The translations under genes and the position numbers were made by a program. The notes below the pieces were generated by a model. It had not been told where the DNA came from and ran no database searches. It saw nothing but the letters and a program-made list of their open reading frames with translations. DNA of 46,768 nucleotides from Lachnospiraceae bacterium (GTDB lineage Bacteria > Bacillota > Clostridia > Lachnospirales > Lachnospiraceae): NCBI GenBank assembly GCA_016283755.1, contig JAEENO010000037.1, positions 1 through 46,768 of the forward strand, in the 5' to 3' direction. How positions within the stretch are numbered: position 1 is the stretch's first letter; every line of letters begins with the position of its first letter. Of this stretch, positions 8,940 through 17,051 are shown piece by piece.

Positions 8940-9593
8940 ATGCAGTTTTTTATTGACACAGCAGACGTTGAAGAAATTCGTAAAGCGGCAGATATGGGAA
9001 TTATTTCGGGTGTTACAACCAATCCGTCTTTGATTGCCAAGTCCGGAAGAGATTTTAACGAGGTAATTAAGGAAATTACAACTATTGTTGACGGACCGAT
9101 AAGCGGTGAAGTTAAGGCAACAACAGTTGATGCTGAAGGAATGATTAAGGAAGGAAGAGAGATCGCCAAGATTCATAAGAATATGGTAGTTAAGATTCCG
9201 ATGACTGCAGAAGGTCTTAAGGCTGTAAAAGTTCTTACCAAAGAAGGAATCAAGACCAATGTTACACTTGTATTTACTGCTAACCAGGCGCTTCTTGCAG
9301 CAGAAGCAGGTGCAACTTATGTATCACCGTTCTTGGGAAGACTTGATGATATTAACCAGCCGGGTATAGATCTTATAACTGATATTGTTACAATATTTGA
9401 AAACTACGGATATGAGACACAGATTATTGCAGCTTCTATAAGAAATCCGATTCATGTAACGGACTGCGCACTTGCAGGTGCAGATATCGCAACAATTCCT
9501 TACAAGGTAATTATGCAGATGCTTAATCATCCGTTAACAGATCAGGGTATTGAGAAGTTCCAGAAGGATTATCTGGCAGTATTCGGAAAATAA
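8940..9593 (+). CDS. fsa: Fructose-6-phosphate aldolase / short transaldolase
   Basis: This 217-residue TIM-barrel enzyme belongs to the short transaldolase (TalC/FSA) group. It shows [41 protein letters not shown] with the Schiff-base lysine, [24 protein letters not shown] and [10 protein letters not shown]. Family members either transfer dihydroxyacetone units in the pentose phosphate pathway or cleave fructose 6-phosphate. Short Firmicute versions usually act as transaldolases, so that is the likelier role here. The RBS is AAGGAGAG. The gene is monocistronic, divergent from the phosphate transporter and followed by a weak terminator. Confidence 0.93.
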   Translation: MQFFIDTADVEEIRKAADMGIISGVTTNPSLIAKSGRDFNEVIKEITTIVDGPISGEVKATTVDAEGMIKEGREIAKIHKNMVVKIPMTAEGLKAVKVLTKEGIKTNVTLVFTANQALLAAEAGATYVSPFLGRLDDINQPGIDLITDIVTIFENYGYETQIIAASIRNPIHVTDCALAGADIATIPYKVIMQMLNHPLTDQGIEKFQKDYLAVFGK

Positions 9594-9597
9594 ATAA

Positions 9598-9624
9598 TCC
9601 TTATTGAATTAAGGACACTTTTTT
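9598..9624 (+). terminator. Weak intrinsic terminator after the aldolase gene
   Basis: A six-pair stem (9598-9603 with 9610-9615) is followed by CAC and six T. The stem is short, so readthrough into the next gene is possible. Confidence 0.5.
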
Positions 9625-9675
9625 GGTTTAATAGTAGTATAGTGAATTAAGCTTATAGTATATGGAGGTAGGATG

Positions 9676-10770
9676 ATGAGCTTTGAATTGCGCAAATACA
9701 CGGCTCCTGATTTTAGTCAGCCGATGTTCCAAAATGCTCCTAATGTAGTTATGGAGCCTGCACCGATGGACGGTGTTGCACCTATGACATATCATGCATT
9801 AAGTATTTTCCCTGAGTATTTTAAGGTGGACGGAAAGTGGCTTCTTGCAGAAGAGAGTCGTATGGACTGCGTTCCTATGTATAAGGACGGTAAGGTTTAT
9901 GTTGTTGAGCCTCGTTGGCTTAAGAAGGGCGATCTTGTAATCTGCGGAAGAACCGAGAGATGTGAAGACGGTATCTATATGCATGCTAACGGTTTTGATG
10001 AGAGTTCTGCTGCGGGAGATACATTCGCATTTAGAACAAACCGCTCAAGAGAGACCGCGTTCTCGAAGGATTATGATGAAATCTATGATCTTCTTAAGTA
10101 TGAGAAGGATCATGGTTATGTAGTATGGGTAATGGGACCTGCATTCGCATTCGACTATGATGCGCGTGAAGCATTCTCAAGACTCGTTGACGGCGGTTAT
10201 GTAGACTGTGTACTTGCAGGTAACGCACTTGCAACACATGACCTTGAAGGTGCATATCTTAAGACTGCTCTTGGTCAGGATATCTATACAACCAAGAATC
10301 AGCCTAACGGTCACTACAATCACCTTGATACAATCAACAGAGTAAGATATCATGGTTCAATCGCTAACTTTATTAAGGAAGAGAAGATTGACAACGGTAT
10401 TATCTACAGTCTCGAGAAGAACAATGTTCCTTATGTTCTTTGCGGTTCCATTCGTGATGACGGACCGCTCCCTCCTGTATTCGGTGATGTATACCAGGGT
10501 GCAGCAGAGATGAGAAAGCATGTAAGCAAGGCTACAACAGTTATCTGTATGGCAACAATGCTTCATTCAATTGCAACAGGTAATATGACTCCTTCATTTA
10601 GAGTTTTACCTGACGGTACTGTAAGACAGGTATACTTCTACTGTGTAGATATTGCAGAGTTTACTGTTAATAAGCTTGCAGACAGAGGTTCACTTGCTGC
10701 TAAGGGTATCGTAACCAACGTTCAGGACTTCGTTGTTAACGTTGCTGACGGACTTGGACTTAGAAAGTAG
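9676..10770 (+). CDS. Ornithine-cyclodeaminase-like protein (ArgZ C-terminal / TIGR00300-like)
   Basis: A 364-residue cytoplasmic protein. The C-terminal two thirds match what I recall of the LOR/SDH C-terminal (TIGR00300) and ArgZ/ArgE-like region, including GNALATHDLEGAYLKTALG, GHYNHLDTINRVR, YVLCGSIRDDGPLPPV, ATMLHSIATGNMTPS, VDIAEFTVNKLADRGS and G-I-V-T-N-V. Characterised relatives include archaeal ornithine cyclodeaminase, which converts ornithine to proline and ammonia using NAD. The preceding ~110 residues do not show an arginine dihydrolase or full LOR catalytic domain. The ATG at 9676 sits seven bases from GGAGG (9664-9668); the one at 9673 is only four away. A terminator follows. 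The enzymatic role here is inference; neighbours give no arginine pathway context. Confidence 0.72.
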   Translation: MSFELRKYTAPDFSQPMFQNAPNVVMEPAPMDGVAPMTYHALSIFPEYFKVDGKWLLAEESRMDCVPMYKDGKVYVVEPRWLKKGDLVICGRTERCEDGIYMHANGFDESSAAGDTFAFRTNRSRETAFSKDYDEIYDLLKYEKDHGYVVWVMGPAFAFDYDAREAFSRLVDGGYVDCVLAGNALATHDLEGAYLKTALGQDIYTTKNQPNGHYNHLDTINRVRYHGSIANFIKEEKIDNGIIYSLEKNNVPYVLCGSIRDDGPLPPVFGDVYQGAAEMRKHVSKATTVICMATMLHSIATGNMTPSFRVLPDGTVRQVYFYCVDIAEFTVNKLADRGSLAAKGIVTNVQDFVVNVADGLGLRK

Positions 10771-10790
10771 TAATTACATTGAATTAATAA

Positions 10791-10822
10791 GACCCCGGGA
10801 AGCGTTATTGCATCCCGGGGTC
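10791..10822. terminator. Bidirectional hairpin terminator
   Basis: A ten-pair, very GC-rich perfect stem (10791-10800 with 10813-10822) has a twelve-base loop. It lies between convergent genes that stop 20 bases left and 13 bases right. Its T tails are weak on both sides. Confidence 0.65.
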
Positions 10823-10835
10823 ATGTTGTATGAAA

Positions 10836-11834
10836 TTATTCAGCTGAATTGCTTGAACTTTTCTTGGAATATGCTGCCTTTGCGATTGCGAAGACTCCTC
10901 CGAAGAGAACGCCTGCTACAGGCCAGATGATCCAGGTTCTGTCCCAGTCATTGGTTATAAAGCTCATAAGAAGATAAGCACCTGTTATTACGCACCAGTA
11001 AAGGGAGGATATCCAGCCGACCTTCTTTTCAAATTCTTTGTTCTCCTTGGTATAGTCACCTTCCTGTAAAAGCTCGTCGAAGCTTGATTTGATTTTGCCT
11101 GCGTATACGAACATGTATACAGCAATTGCTATAAGAATAAGAAGAACAGATACGAAGCAAAGAATCATTGTCTCTGTACTGTTGAAAATGGATGCAAGAA
11201 TCAAAGGAACAGCAGAGATTATACAGAGCACAACACCGATGGCGGTATATTTTACATGTTTTGGCTCAAATTCATTTCTTCTCTTTTCTACGATTCCCGA
11301 TACGCCGTATTCGAGTGAAATTGCTTCTTTCTCAAGGTATTCGTATCTTGAAAGTCTTCCGCTTGTATTAATAATAAGAAATACACCGATTGCTATCATT
11401 ATAAGAAGAATCGTTACACCTACGCCTACGGCAAGATTATCCGAGAATGGAGGGTTCTCTTTATTCTGAGAAAAAGCAAGAAGCGTTAACATTATGGTAG
11501 GAGAAAGTATGAAAAGCGAAACTGCTAAGGCAATCTTACCGGCGGTCTGATATATTGCATCCATAAAGGAAGTAGCTTCTTCTATAGATACGCTTTTGCC
11601 TCTGGAGCTTTTATCAACGGTAGGAGCTGCCGATTCGTCATCATCTTTAATAAGGTAATCGGTACTTACTCCGAAGATCTCGCTTAACTTAATTATCTTA
11701 TTTAAGTCAGGAATAGAAGTGCCTGATTCCCATTTTGAAATTGACTGTCTTGAGACATCAAGCTTTTCTGCAAGTTCTTCCTGTGAAAGATTGTTACTTC
11801 TTCTTAATTCTAAAATCTTATCTGCTAAAATCAT
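10836..11834 (-). CDS. XRE-family helix-turn-helix regulator with a membrane domain
   Basis: This 332-residue protein starts with a classic Cro/CI-type helix-turn-helix: [23 protein letters not shown] at residues 18-40, then [23 protein letters not shown] linker leads to about six hydrophobic segments arranged in pairs between residues 95 and 325, so the DNA-binding domain is tethered to the membrane. One-component regulators of this design are common in Clostridia and often control neighbouring transporters. The upstream gap contains inverted repeats (11870-11982) that could be its operators, and the next + strand gene is a MATE exporter. RBS AGGATGG lies upstream. Ligand and targets are unknown. 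Confidence 0.85.
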   Translation of the reverse strand: MILADKILELRRSNNLSQEELAEKLDVSRQSISKWESGTSIPDLNKIIKLSEIFGVSTDYLIKDDDESAAPTVDKSSRGKSVSIEEATSFMDAIYQTAGKIALAVSLFILSPTIMLTLLAFSQNKENPPFSDNLAVGVGVTILLIMIAIGVFLIINTSGRLSRYEYLEKEAISLEYGVSGIVEKRRNEFEPKHVKYTAIGVVLCIISAVPLILASIFNSTETMILCFVSVLLILIAIAVYMFVYAGKIKSSFDELLQEGDYTKENKEFEKKVGWISSLYWCVITGAYLLMSFITNDWDRTWIIWPVAGVLFGGVFAIAKAAYSKKSSSNSAE

Positions 11835-11869
11835 TTTTTCTTACCATCCTTTTTTATATTATTTTGCAT

Positions 11870-11982
11870 TGCTTAAGCATGGTTTAATTCTAACGTAGAG
11901 CGCAGTTGCAAACCATAAAGTCGCCTTTAAACTTACGCAACCCATGGTTGCTTTTTAGTTGCAAACCGCGTAAATACGCAAC
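11870..11982. promoter_or_regulatory. Cluster of inverted and direct repeats, candidate operators
   Basis: The gap holds palindrome TGCTTAAGCA (11870-11879), a direct repeat GTTGCAAACC at 11905-11914 and 11958-11967, a direct repeat ACGCAAC at 11935-11941 and 11976-11982, inverted repeat GCAACC-CAT-GGTTGC (11937-11951), and GCGTA-AA-TACGC (11968-11979) nested between outer arms GTTGC/GCAAC (11958-11982). All lie upstream of the membrane regulator on one side and the MATE gene on the other. Use as binding sites is inferred. Confidence 0.5.
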
Positions 11983-12056
11983 TTTTACATATATTATTGT
12001 AACATATTGCTTTCAATAATTCGAGGGGAACACAAGGCAGAATAATTAATACTGAT

Positions 12057-12092
12057 AAAAGGGTTCCGATAATCAATTCGGCCCCCTTTTTT
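12057..12092 (+). terminator. Terminator-like hairpin in the MATE upstream region
   Basis: AAAAGGG (12057-12063) pairs with CCCTTTT (12084-12090) and CCGA (12066-12069) with TCGG (12078-12081), with a 2x2 internal loop. Six T occupy 12087-12092. No gene ends here, so it would stop a short leader transcript or a small RNA. Confidence 0.55.
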
Positions 12093-12140
12093 AGATTCTT
12101 GCATTTTAATAAGAAAGATGTTATTATCATCATTGTCTTT

Positions 12141-12169
12141 CGCACCATAAGAGTAATCGGTGCGCTTTT
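12141..12169 (+). terminator. Second terminator-like hairpin just before the MATE gene
   Basis: CGCACC (12141-12146) pairs with GGTGCG (12159-12164), followed by C and a T run to 12170. It ends about eight bases before the AGGAGG RBS of the exporter, so it can be an attenuator; no leader peptide was recognised. Confidence 0.5.
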
Positions 12170-12187
12170 TATTACAGGAGGATATAT

Positions 12188-13558
12188 ATGGAACAGGCAG
12201 TTTCTGCTGAGAATAAAATGGGTACGATGCCTGAAGGCAAGCTTATCCTTAATATGTCATTACCGATGATGATAGCGATGCTTGTACAGGCGATGTACAA
12301 CATCGTAGACAGTATATTCGTTGCAAGATTATCGGAGAATGCTCTAACCGCGGTTTCGCTTGCATTTTCTTTACAGACATTATGCATAGCAATTGGTGCA
12401 GGTACCGGTGTAGGTGTTAACGCACTTGTATCAAGAGCTCTCGGTGAAAAAGATCAGAAAAAGGTAAATGTAACGGCGACTAATGGTGTATTTGTTTTTT
12501 TATTAAGCTATATATTTGTAGCAATTTTAGGTTTTACAGCCGTACGTCCTTTCTATGCTTTTCAGATTAATCCGGGACAGGAAGAGATAATGGAGCTTGG
12601 TATTCAGTATCTGACTATAGTAATGGTCGGCTCGTTCGGTATCTTCGGACAGTTTATCTTTGAAAGATTGTTACAGTCAACGGGTAGAACTTTTCTTACG
12701 ATGATATCCCAGACGACGGGAGCAATTATCAATATTATATTTGATCCTATTCTTATCTTCGGATACTTCGGTTTCCCGAAGCTTGGAATTAAGGGCGCAG
12801 CCATTGCAACAATTATGGGACAGATAGTTGCTGCAATAATAGCATACATATGGAACGTTACCAAGAACCCTGATATTCAGCTTGAGTTTAAGGGTTTTCG
12901 TCCTAACGGAAGAATTATTAAAGAGATATATGAGATAGGTGTTCCTTCAATTATTATGCAGTCGATAGGCTCTGTTATGACTGCGGGCATGAACAGAATC
13001 CTTATGGGAATCAACTCTACGGGAACCGCTGTGTTCGGCGTATACTTTAAGCTTCAGAGCTTTTTCTTCATGCCGGTGTTCGGACTTAATAACGGTATAA
13101 TTCCGATTATTTCATATAATTACGGTGCGCAGAAGAAAAAGAGAATGCTTAATACATTAAAGTACGGTTACTTAATCGCATTCATACTTACGGCTGTAGG
13201 CTTTGTAGGATTTATGACCATCCCGGATAAGCTTTTGCTTCTCTTTGATGCGTCAGATCAGATGCTTGAAATCGGCGTGCCTGCGCTTCGCACGATTGCA
13301 TTCCACTACTTAATAGCATGGTACTGTATTGTTACGGGCTCGTTGTTCCAGGCATTGGGAAAAGCGATGTACAGCCTCTATGTATCGGTGGCGCGTCAGC
13401 TTGTGGTGCTGCTTCCGGCTGCATATATCTTGGCTAAGATCGGAGGCCTCCAACTTATATGGTGGTCGTTCCCGATAGCGGAAGTTATGTCTTGTATAAT
13501 TTCAACGACATGCCTCATGCTTGTGTATAAGAGAATAATAAGTAAGATTCCGGCGTAA
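12188..13558 (+). CDS. MATE family efflux transporter
   Basis: A 456-residue polytopic protein with about twelve membrane segments in two similar halves, the normal size of MATE exporters, which expel cationic drugs or metabolites using sodium or proton gradients. The first helix block (LILNMSLPMMIAMLVQAMYN followed by IVDSIFVARL) and the Q-TTGA-I-NI-DPILI segment with GIKGAAIATI are typical. In the second half the NN-GI-PIISYNYGA block matches the family. The ATG at 12188 follows AGGAGG. The final codons form the left arm of its own terminator. Two hairpins and repeated motifs upstream suggest regulated expression. Substrate cannot be predicted. Confidence 0.93.
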   Translation: MEQAVSAENKMGTMPEGKLILNMSLPMMIAMLVQAMYNIVDSIFVARLSENALTAVSLAFSLQTLCIAIGAGTGVGVNALVSRALGEKDQKKVNVTATNGVFVFLLSYIFVAILGFTAVRPFYAFQINPGQEEIMELGIQYLTIVMVGSFGIFGQFIFERLLQSTGRTFLTMISQTTGAIINIIFDPILIFGYFGFPKLGIKGAAIATIMGQIVAAIIAYIWNVTKNPDIQLEFKGFRPNGRIIKEIYEIGVPSIIMQSIGSVMTAGMNRILMGINSTGTAVFGVYFKLQSFFFMPVFGLNNGIIPIISYNYGAQKKKRMLNTLKYGYLIAFILTAVGFVGFMTIPDKLLLLFDASDQMLEIGVPALRTIAFHYLIAWYCIVTGSLFQALGKAMYSLYVSVARQLVVLLPAAYILAKIGGLQLIWWSFPIAEVMSCIISTTCLMLVYKRIISKIPA

Positions 13559-13574
13559 ATTACGCCGGTTTTTT
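13550..13574 (+). terminator. Intrinsic terminator overlapping the end of the MATE gene
   Basis: CCGGCGTA (13550-13557) pairs with TACGCCGG (13561-13568), with a three-base loop and six T directly after. The stop codon (13556-13558) lies within the stem and loop. Confidence 0.9.
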
Positions 13575-13695
13575 AGTTGCTTAAAAAGCGCAGGAAAAAT
13601 GCCGATATTCTTAACGGAAAAAATTTTTTCAAAAAATTTGGAAAAAATCAAAAGTTGAATCGTTTATGTTATAGAGGGTCAGTTAGGAGGCATCG

Positions 13696-14190
13696 ATGAA
13701 AGGCAATAAGATGGATTATTTCCATGCGGTATATGAAAGACAAGCCGACCGCATTTACAAAATTGCAATGCTCTATCTTAATAATGAAGCTGATGCGGAA
13801 GATGCACTGCAGAACATCTTCGTAAAGCAGATTGAAAAAGATCGTCGTTTCGATGATCCGGAGCAGGAAAAAGCGTGGTACATCACGGTTACCAAGAATT
13901 ACTGTAAGGACGTGTTAAAAAGTTCCTGGCAGAAGAGAAGTTCAATGGATGATATTGATGAACCGGCAGCGTATTCCGAAGATACGGATCTGAAAAATGA
14001 CATGGAGCAGGCTCTTTTTCGCCTTCCCGAAGTCGACAGAGAGATTCTCTACTTATATTATTACGAAGGCTATCGCATTAATGAAATCGCTAAGATTCTT
14101 AAATATCGCGAAAGCACGATAGGGTCTAAGCTATCATCTGCCAGAGATAAGCTAAGAGACCTTTATAAGGAGGATCGAGATGCAAGATAA
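13696..14190 (+). CDS. ECF-type RNA polymerase sigma factor
   Basis: A 164-residue sigma-70-family protein of extracytoplasmic-function size. Region 2 is visible as IYKIAMLYLNNEADAEDALQ followed by NIFVK, and region 4 as LPEVDREILYLYYYEGYRIN followed by EIAKILKYRESTIGSKL. It recruits RNA polymerase to a small set of promoters. The start at 13696 is set by AGGAGG (13684-13689). The last 11 bases overlap the next gene, which encodes a single-pass membrane protein and is the likely regulator. The upstream gap is A/T-rich with poly-A/poly-T runs; I could not identify a convincing promoter. Confidence 0.93.
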   Translation: MKGNKMDYFHAVYERQADRIYKIAMLYLNNEADAEDALQNIFVKQIEKDRRFDDPEQEKAWYITVTKNYCKDVLKSSWQKRSSMDDIDEPAAYSEDTDLKNDMEQALFRLPEVDREILYLYYYEGYRINEIAKILKYRESTIGSKLSSARDKLRDLYKEDRDAR

Positions 14191-15589
14191 GGACATAATT
14201 AAAGCCTTCGAACAAATCAAACTTTCCGAAGAGAAAAAGGCTGATATCTGGGAAAGAATAGAGGAAGCCGAAGGTTCTTCACCAAAGAAAAACGGAAAGA
14301 AATTCAAGTTACTTGTTGCTGCAGTTGTTGCGGTATGTATTATCGCAAGTACCGTTGTTACCGATATGGTAAGCGGCGGTATGGTTACTAAGGCAGCAGG
14401 CAACGCAATAGTTGCAGTAAAAGAATTCCTTGGCATAAGCCAGGGTAAGCAGGATGTAGTAAGCCTTATTAAGAGAGAGGCTTCACTCGGCAACGAAGTA
14501 TATGCGCCTGACATCATGTATATAGATGATGAGAAGGTATTGTTCGGAACTAAGAGAGGACTTATACTCTTTGACTACACCAACGAGAAATTACTTGCAA
14601 CTATCGATCTGCAGGCTATCGATTGCTTTTACTTCAATACGGACAATAAAACAACACACGTCTTATGGGACGAGGGGAGAGTAGTTATATTTAATATACA
14701 GGATGGCGAGCCTGTAGGCCGTTATCACGTATTTGAAGAAGGCAGCGATAAGACTTGGTCAGAGGTTCTTGGGGGAGAGGAAAAAGAATCCCTTAAGGAT
14801 TTCGAAGCAAAATGGCAGAATATGTGGAAAGCACATATTGACACATTTGAATACTTCGCTGATAAGGAATTATGCGCAGGAGCATTTAATAATGCGGAAG
14901 AGCGTGACTTCATGTACAGTGAGTTAAGTATCAAATGGACCGACATTGACGGTAATGAGTGCATAAGCTATCTCTACGTAGATAGCTATACCGGTAACTA
15001 TAAGATATTTACATATTATCCGGAAAGTACCGGTGTTGCGGAGGTTGCACTTATATTACCTGAATTCGGCACCGAGGAAGATGAAATAATACTACCAGAG
15101 TTCGTCTATACCGGTGATGATGCAGCAATTGCGGCAATATGTGATTATATGGCCGAAAAGGTCGCAGATAGTTATTATGATGCGGAAGGACAGGCCATTA
15201 GAATTCCTGCTTATGTCATTTACGGAGAAATCGAAAGAGACGGCAAATTGTATGTATTCGGTAACTTTGTCGAGATGTTTTACATTCTTGACGGCAAGAT
15301 TTTGGAATGTATAAGCGGTGGCTCGTACCCTGCAAGATTTACCCTCACGGAGGTATCCAATGGATATGAGGTTGAATCTGTAGAATTTGCTGAAGACGGC
15401 AATGGTTATGACGAGTCGATAAAGCGTTTTACCGAAGGGTTTGACGGTATGTACGACGCATTCTTCGATACTGCAAGCGGCAGAGAAGATGCTGCAAGGA
15501 TGGAATTCCTGAAGATGTATGTAGCCATGACTAATGTAGATATCCGTTATTATAAAGATTATGGATGGGATCCGGTAGAGATTAAATAA
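14180..15589 (+). CDS. Membrane-anchored protein, probable anti-sigma partner
   Basis: A 469-residue protein with a short acidic cytoplasmic N-terminus (about 1-38), one membrane segment at about 41-64 (LLVAAVVAVCIIASTVV) and a large extracellular part. The N-terminus contains the pattern LSEEKKADIWERI, like the start of other clostridial proteins co-encoded with ECF sigma factors (DUF4179-type). The exterior part (YAPDIMYIDDEKVLFGTKRG followed by LILFDYTNEKLL) resembles a beta-propeller or sensor-like fold, which I cannot assign with confidence. The 11-base overlap with the sigma gene, with AGGAGG inside the sigma gene, implies coupled translation. That it holds the sigma factor inactive is inferred from gene order and topology. 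Confidence 0.7.
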   Translation: MQDKDIIKAFEQIKLSEEKKADIWERIEEAEGSSPKKNGKKFKLLVAAVVAVCIIASTVVTDMVSGGMVTKAAGNAIVAVKEFLGISQGKQDVVSLIKREASLGNEVYAPDIMYIDDEKVLFGTKRGLILFDYTNEKLLATIDLQAIDCFYFNTDNKTTHVLWDEGRVVIFNIQDGEPVGRYHVFEEGSDKTWSEVLGGEEKESLKDFEAKWQNMWKAHIDTFEYFADKELCAGAFNNAEERDFMYSELSIKWTDIDGNECISYLYVDSYTGNYKIFTYYPESTGVAEVALILPEFGTEEDEIILPEFVYTGDDAAIAAICDYMAEKVADSYYDAEGQAIRIPAYVIYGEIERDGKLYVFGNFVEMFYILDGKILECISGGSYPARFTLTEVSNGYEVESVEFAEDGNGYDESIKRFTEGFDGMYDAFFDTASGREDAARMEFLKMYVAMTNVDIRYYKDYGWDPVEIK

Positions 15590-15645
15590 AGATTATTGGT
15601 TCCTTCATAAAACGTAAAAACGGTGGAGAAAAGAGTTATGAAAAT

Positions 15646-15690
15646 GCAATAAGGGATGGTTCTTTATGGACCATCCCTTATTGCTTTATT
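15646..15690. terminator. Bidirectional terminator between the sigma operon and the desulfurase gene
   Basis: A 15-pair perfect stem (15646-15660 with 15670-15684) has a nine-base loop and TTTATTTAATT after it on the + strand. The convergent - strand gene stops two bases from the stem (stop codon at 15686-15688). Confidence 0.85.
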
Positions 15691-16846
15691 TAATTATTGA
15701 TTCCAAAGCGCTAAGTGACGCCATAACATCATCTTCTGTATTAAAGAATCCAAAGGAGAAGCGAACCGTGCCTTCAGGATAAGTATTAAGAGTCTTATGT
15801 GCATTAGGCGCACAGTGAAGACCGACGCGAGTCATAATACTGAATTCGGATTCCAAGCGGTAAGCAACGTCCGCCTGGTCTTGATCTATAACCTGTATCG
15901 ATACAACACCGGTTCGGTCTTTGATATCTGTATGCCCTATGATTCTTATTTTTTCTTCCTGTAAATTAAGCTTTTTTAATCCTTCAAGGAAAAGCTCTGT
16001 AAGAAAAAGTTCATGTTCGCGGATTGTCGATATCCCTATCTCGTTAATATACTTAAGACCGGCATTAAGCCCATATATTCCCGGGAGATTCATGGTTCCG
16101 GCTTCGAATTTATCCGGCATGAATGTCGGTGTATCTTCTGTGTGGCTTATTGAGCCTGTTCCTCCGACTGTTAAAGGTGTAAGCTTTTCTGCAAGTTCGT
16201 CGGTAAGTATAATTCCGCCGATTCCCTGAGGGCCTAAGAGACTTTTGTGCCCCGTAAAGCAAATCGCGTCTATATGGCACTTTTTCATATCAATATCGAT
16301 TACGCCCGCAGTCTGTGCGCAGTCAACGAAGAAGGATAGATTATGACTTTTACAGAATTCGCCGACAGCTTCAATAGGCATTATTGTACCGCATACATTG
16401 CTTGCATGCATCATAATTATTGCCTTTGTATTAGGCTGTATTAATCCTTCAAGAGAATCAAGGTTAAGATTACCTTCCGTATCACATGGAATTCGTGAAA
16501 ACTCAACACCGTAATCATTTAATTGCACAAGCGGACGCATAACGGCATTATGTTCCATAGAAGAACAGATTATGTGGTCCCCGCTTTTAAGAAATCCTTT
16601 AAGGAGAAGATTAATGCTTTCGGTTACATTCTTGGTGAATACCACATTCTTACAATCCCCTGCGTTAAAAAGTTCTGAAAGCATCTCACGTGTCTCGAAG
16701 ACTGTTTCTTCCGCAGAATATGCGCTTTCATAAGTTCCTCTGTTAATATTCGCCCCGATTCCCGTCATAAAGTCAAATACCGCTTTCGGTACGGATTCGG
16801 GCTTGGGAAACGATGTACTTGCGTTATCCAGATAGATTTGCTTCAT
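15686..16846 (-). CDS. Class V aminotransferase, cysteine-desulfurase-like
   Basis: This 386-residue PLP enzyme has IYLDNASTSFPKPE at the N-terminus, the PLP-binding lysine in CFTGHKSLLGPQGIGG and a mobile-loop cysteine in RVGLHCAPNAHKTL. It belongs to the group related to Enterococcus EF2568 (TIGR01977-like), which removes sulfur or selenium from cysteine or selenocysteine as a protein-bound persulfide. It is transcribed away from yedE-tusA-DUF3343. The two transcripts leave a shared 205-base promoter gap, so the enzyme could load sulfur or selenium for the same module. Whether the element handled is sulfur or selenium cannot be decided here. A general IscS/SufS role is less likely because no scaffold gene is nearby. 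Confidence 0.88.
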   Translation of the reverse strand: MKQIYLDNASTSFPKPESVPKAVFDFMTGIGANINRGTYESAYSAEETVFETREMLSELFNAGDCKNVVFTKNVTESINLLLKGFLKSGDHIICSSMEHNAVMRPLVQLNDYGVEFSRIPCDTEGNLNLDSLEGLIQPNTKAIIMMHASNVCGTIMPIEAVGEFCKSHNLSFFVDCAQTAGVIDIDMKKCHIDAICFTGHKSLLGPQGIGGIILTDELAEKLTPLTVGGTGSISHTEDTPTFMPDKFEAGTMNLPGIYGLNAGLKYINEIGISTIREHELFLTELFLEGLKKLNLQEEKIRIIGHTDIKDRTGVVSIQVIDQDQADVAYRLESEFSIMTRVGLHCAPNAHKTLNTYPEGTVRFSFGFFNTEDDVMASLSALESIIK

Positions 16847-16901
16847 TTTATATACCTCGAAATAATGGAATTGCTCTTATAAGCTTCTTCCCGATAAGGA
16901 A

Positions 16902-16931
16902 ATTATATAATAAAAAGCCCGTAAAATGCAA
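16902..16931 (-). promoter_or_regulatory. Probable promoter of the desulfurase-like gene
   Basis: On the - strand TTGCAT (complement of 16926-16931) and TATAAT (complement of 16902-16907) are separated by 18 bases. The -10 stands about 55 bases before the ATG. Confidence 0.6.
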
Positions 16932-16965
16932 TCTGATAAAAAATAATAATAAATCTATAGAAATA

Positions 16966-16994
16966 TTGTATTACATATGCGAAAAGAGTATTAT
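16966..16994 (+). promoter_or_regulatory. Probable promoter of the yedE-tusA operon
   Basis: TTGTAT (16966-16971) and TATTAT (16989-16994) have a 17-base spacer. Transcription would begin near 17001. That is downstream of the ATG at 16977, which supports the GTG at 17052 as the yedE start. Confidence 0.6.
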
Positions 16995-17051
16995 TTTATA
17001 TGGGAACTATGTTTCCTCAAAAAAATATTTAAATTATGGGAGGTTTTTCCT

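Noticed and set aside
11933-12148. Open frame of 71 residues on the - strand in the MATE upstream gap
   Set aside because: No ribosome-binding site, and it runs through the repeats and both strands of a terminator-like hairpin.
16977-17051. ATG start extending YedE by 25 residues
   Set aside because: It lies between the -35 and -10 of a good promoter and has no ribosome-binding site; GTG at 17052 has GGGAGG at eight bases.
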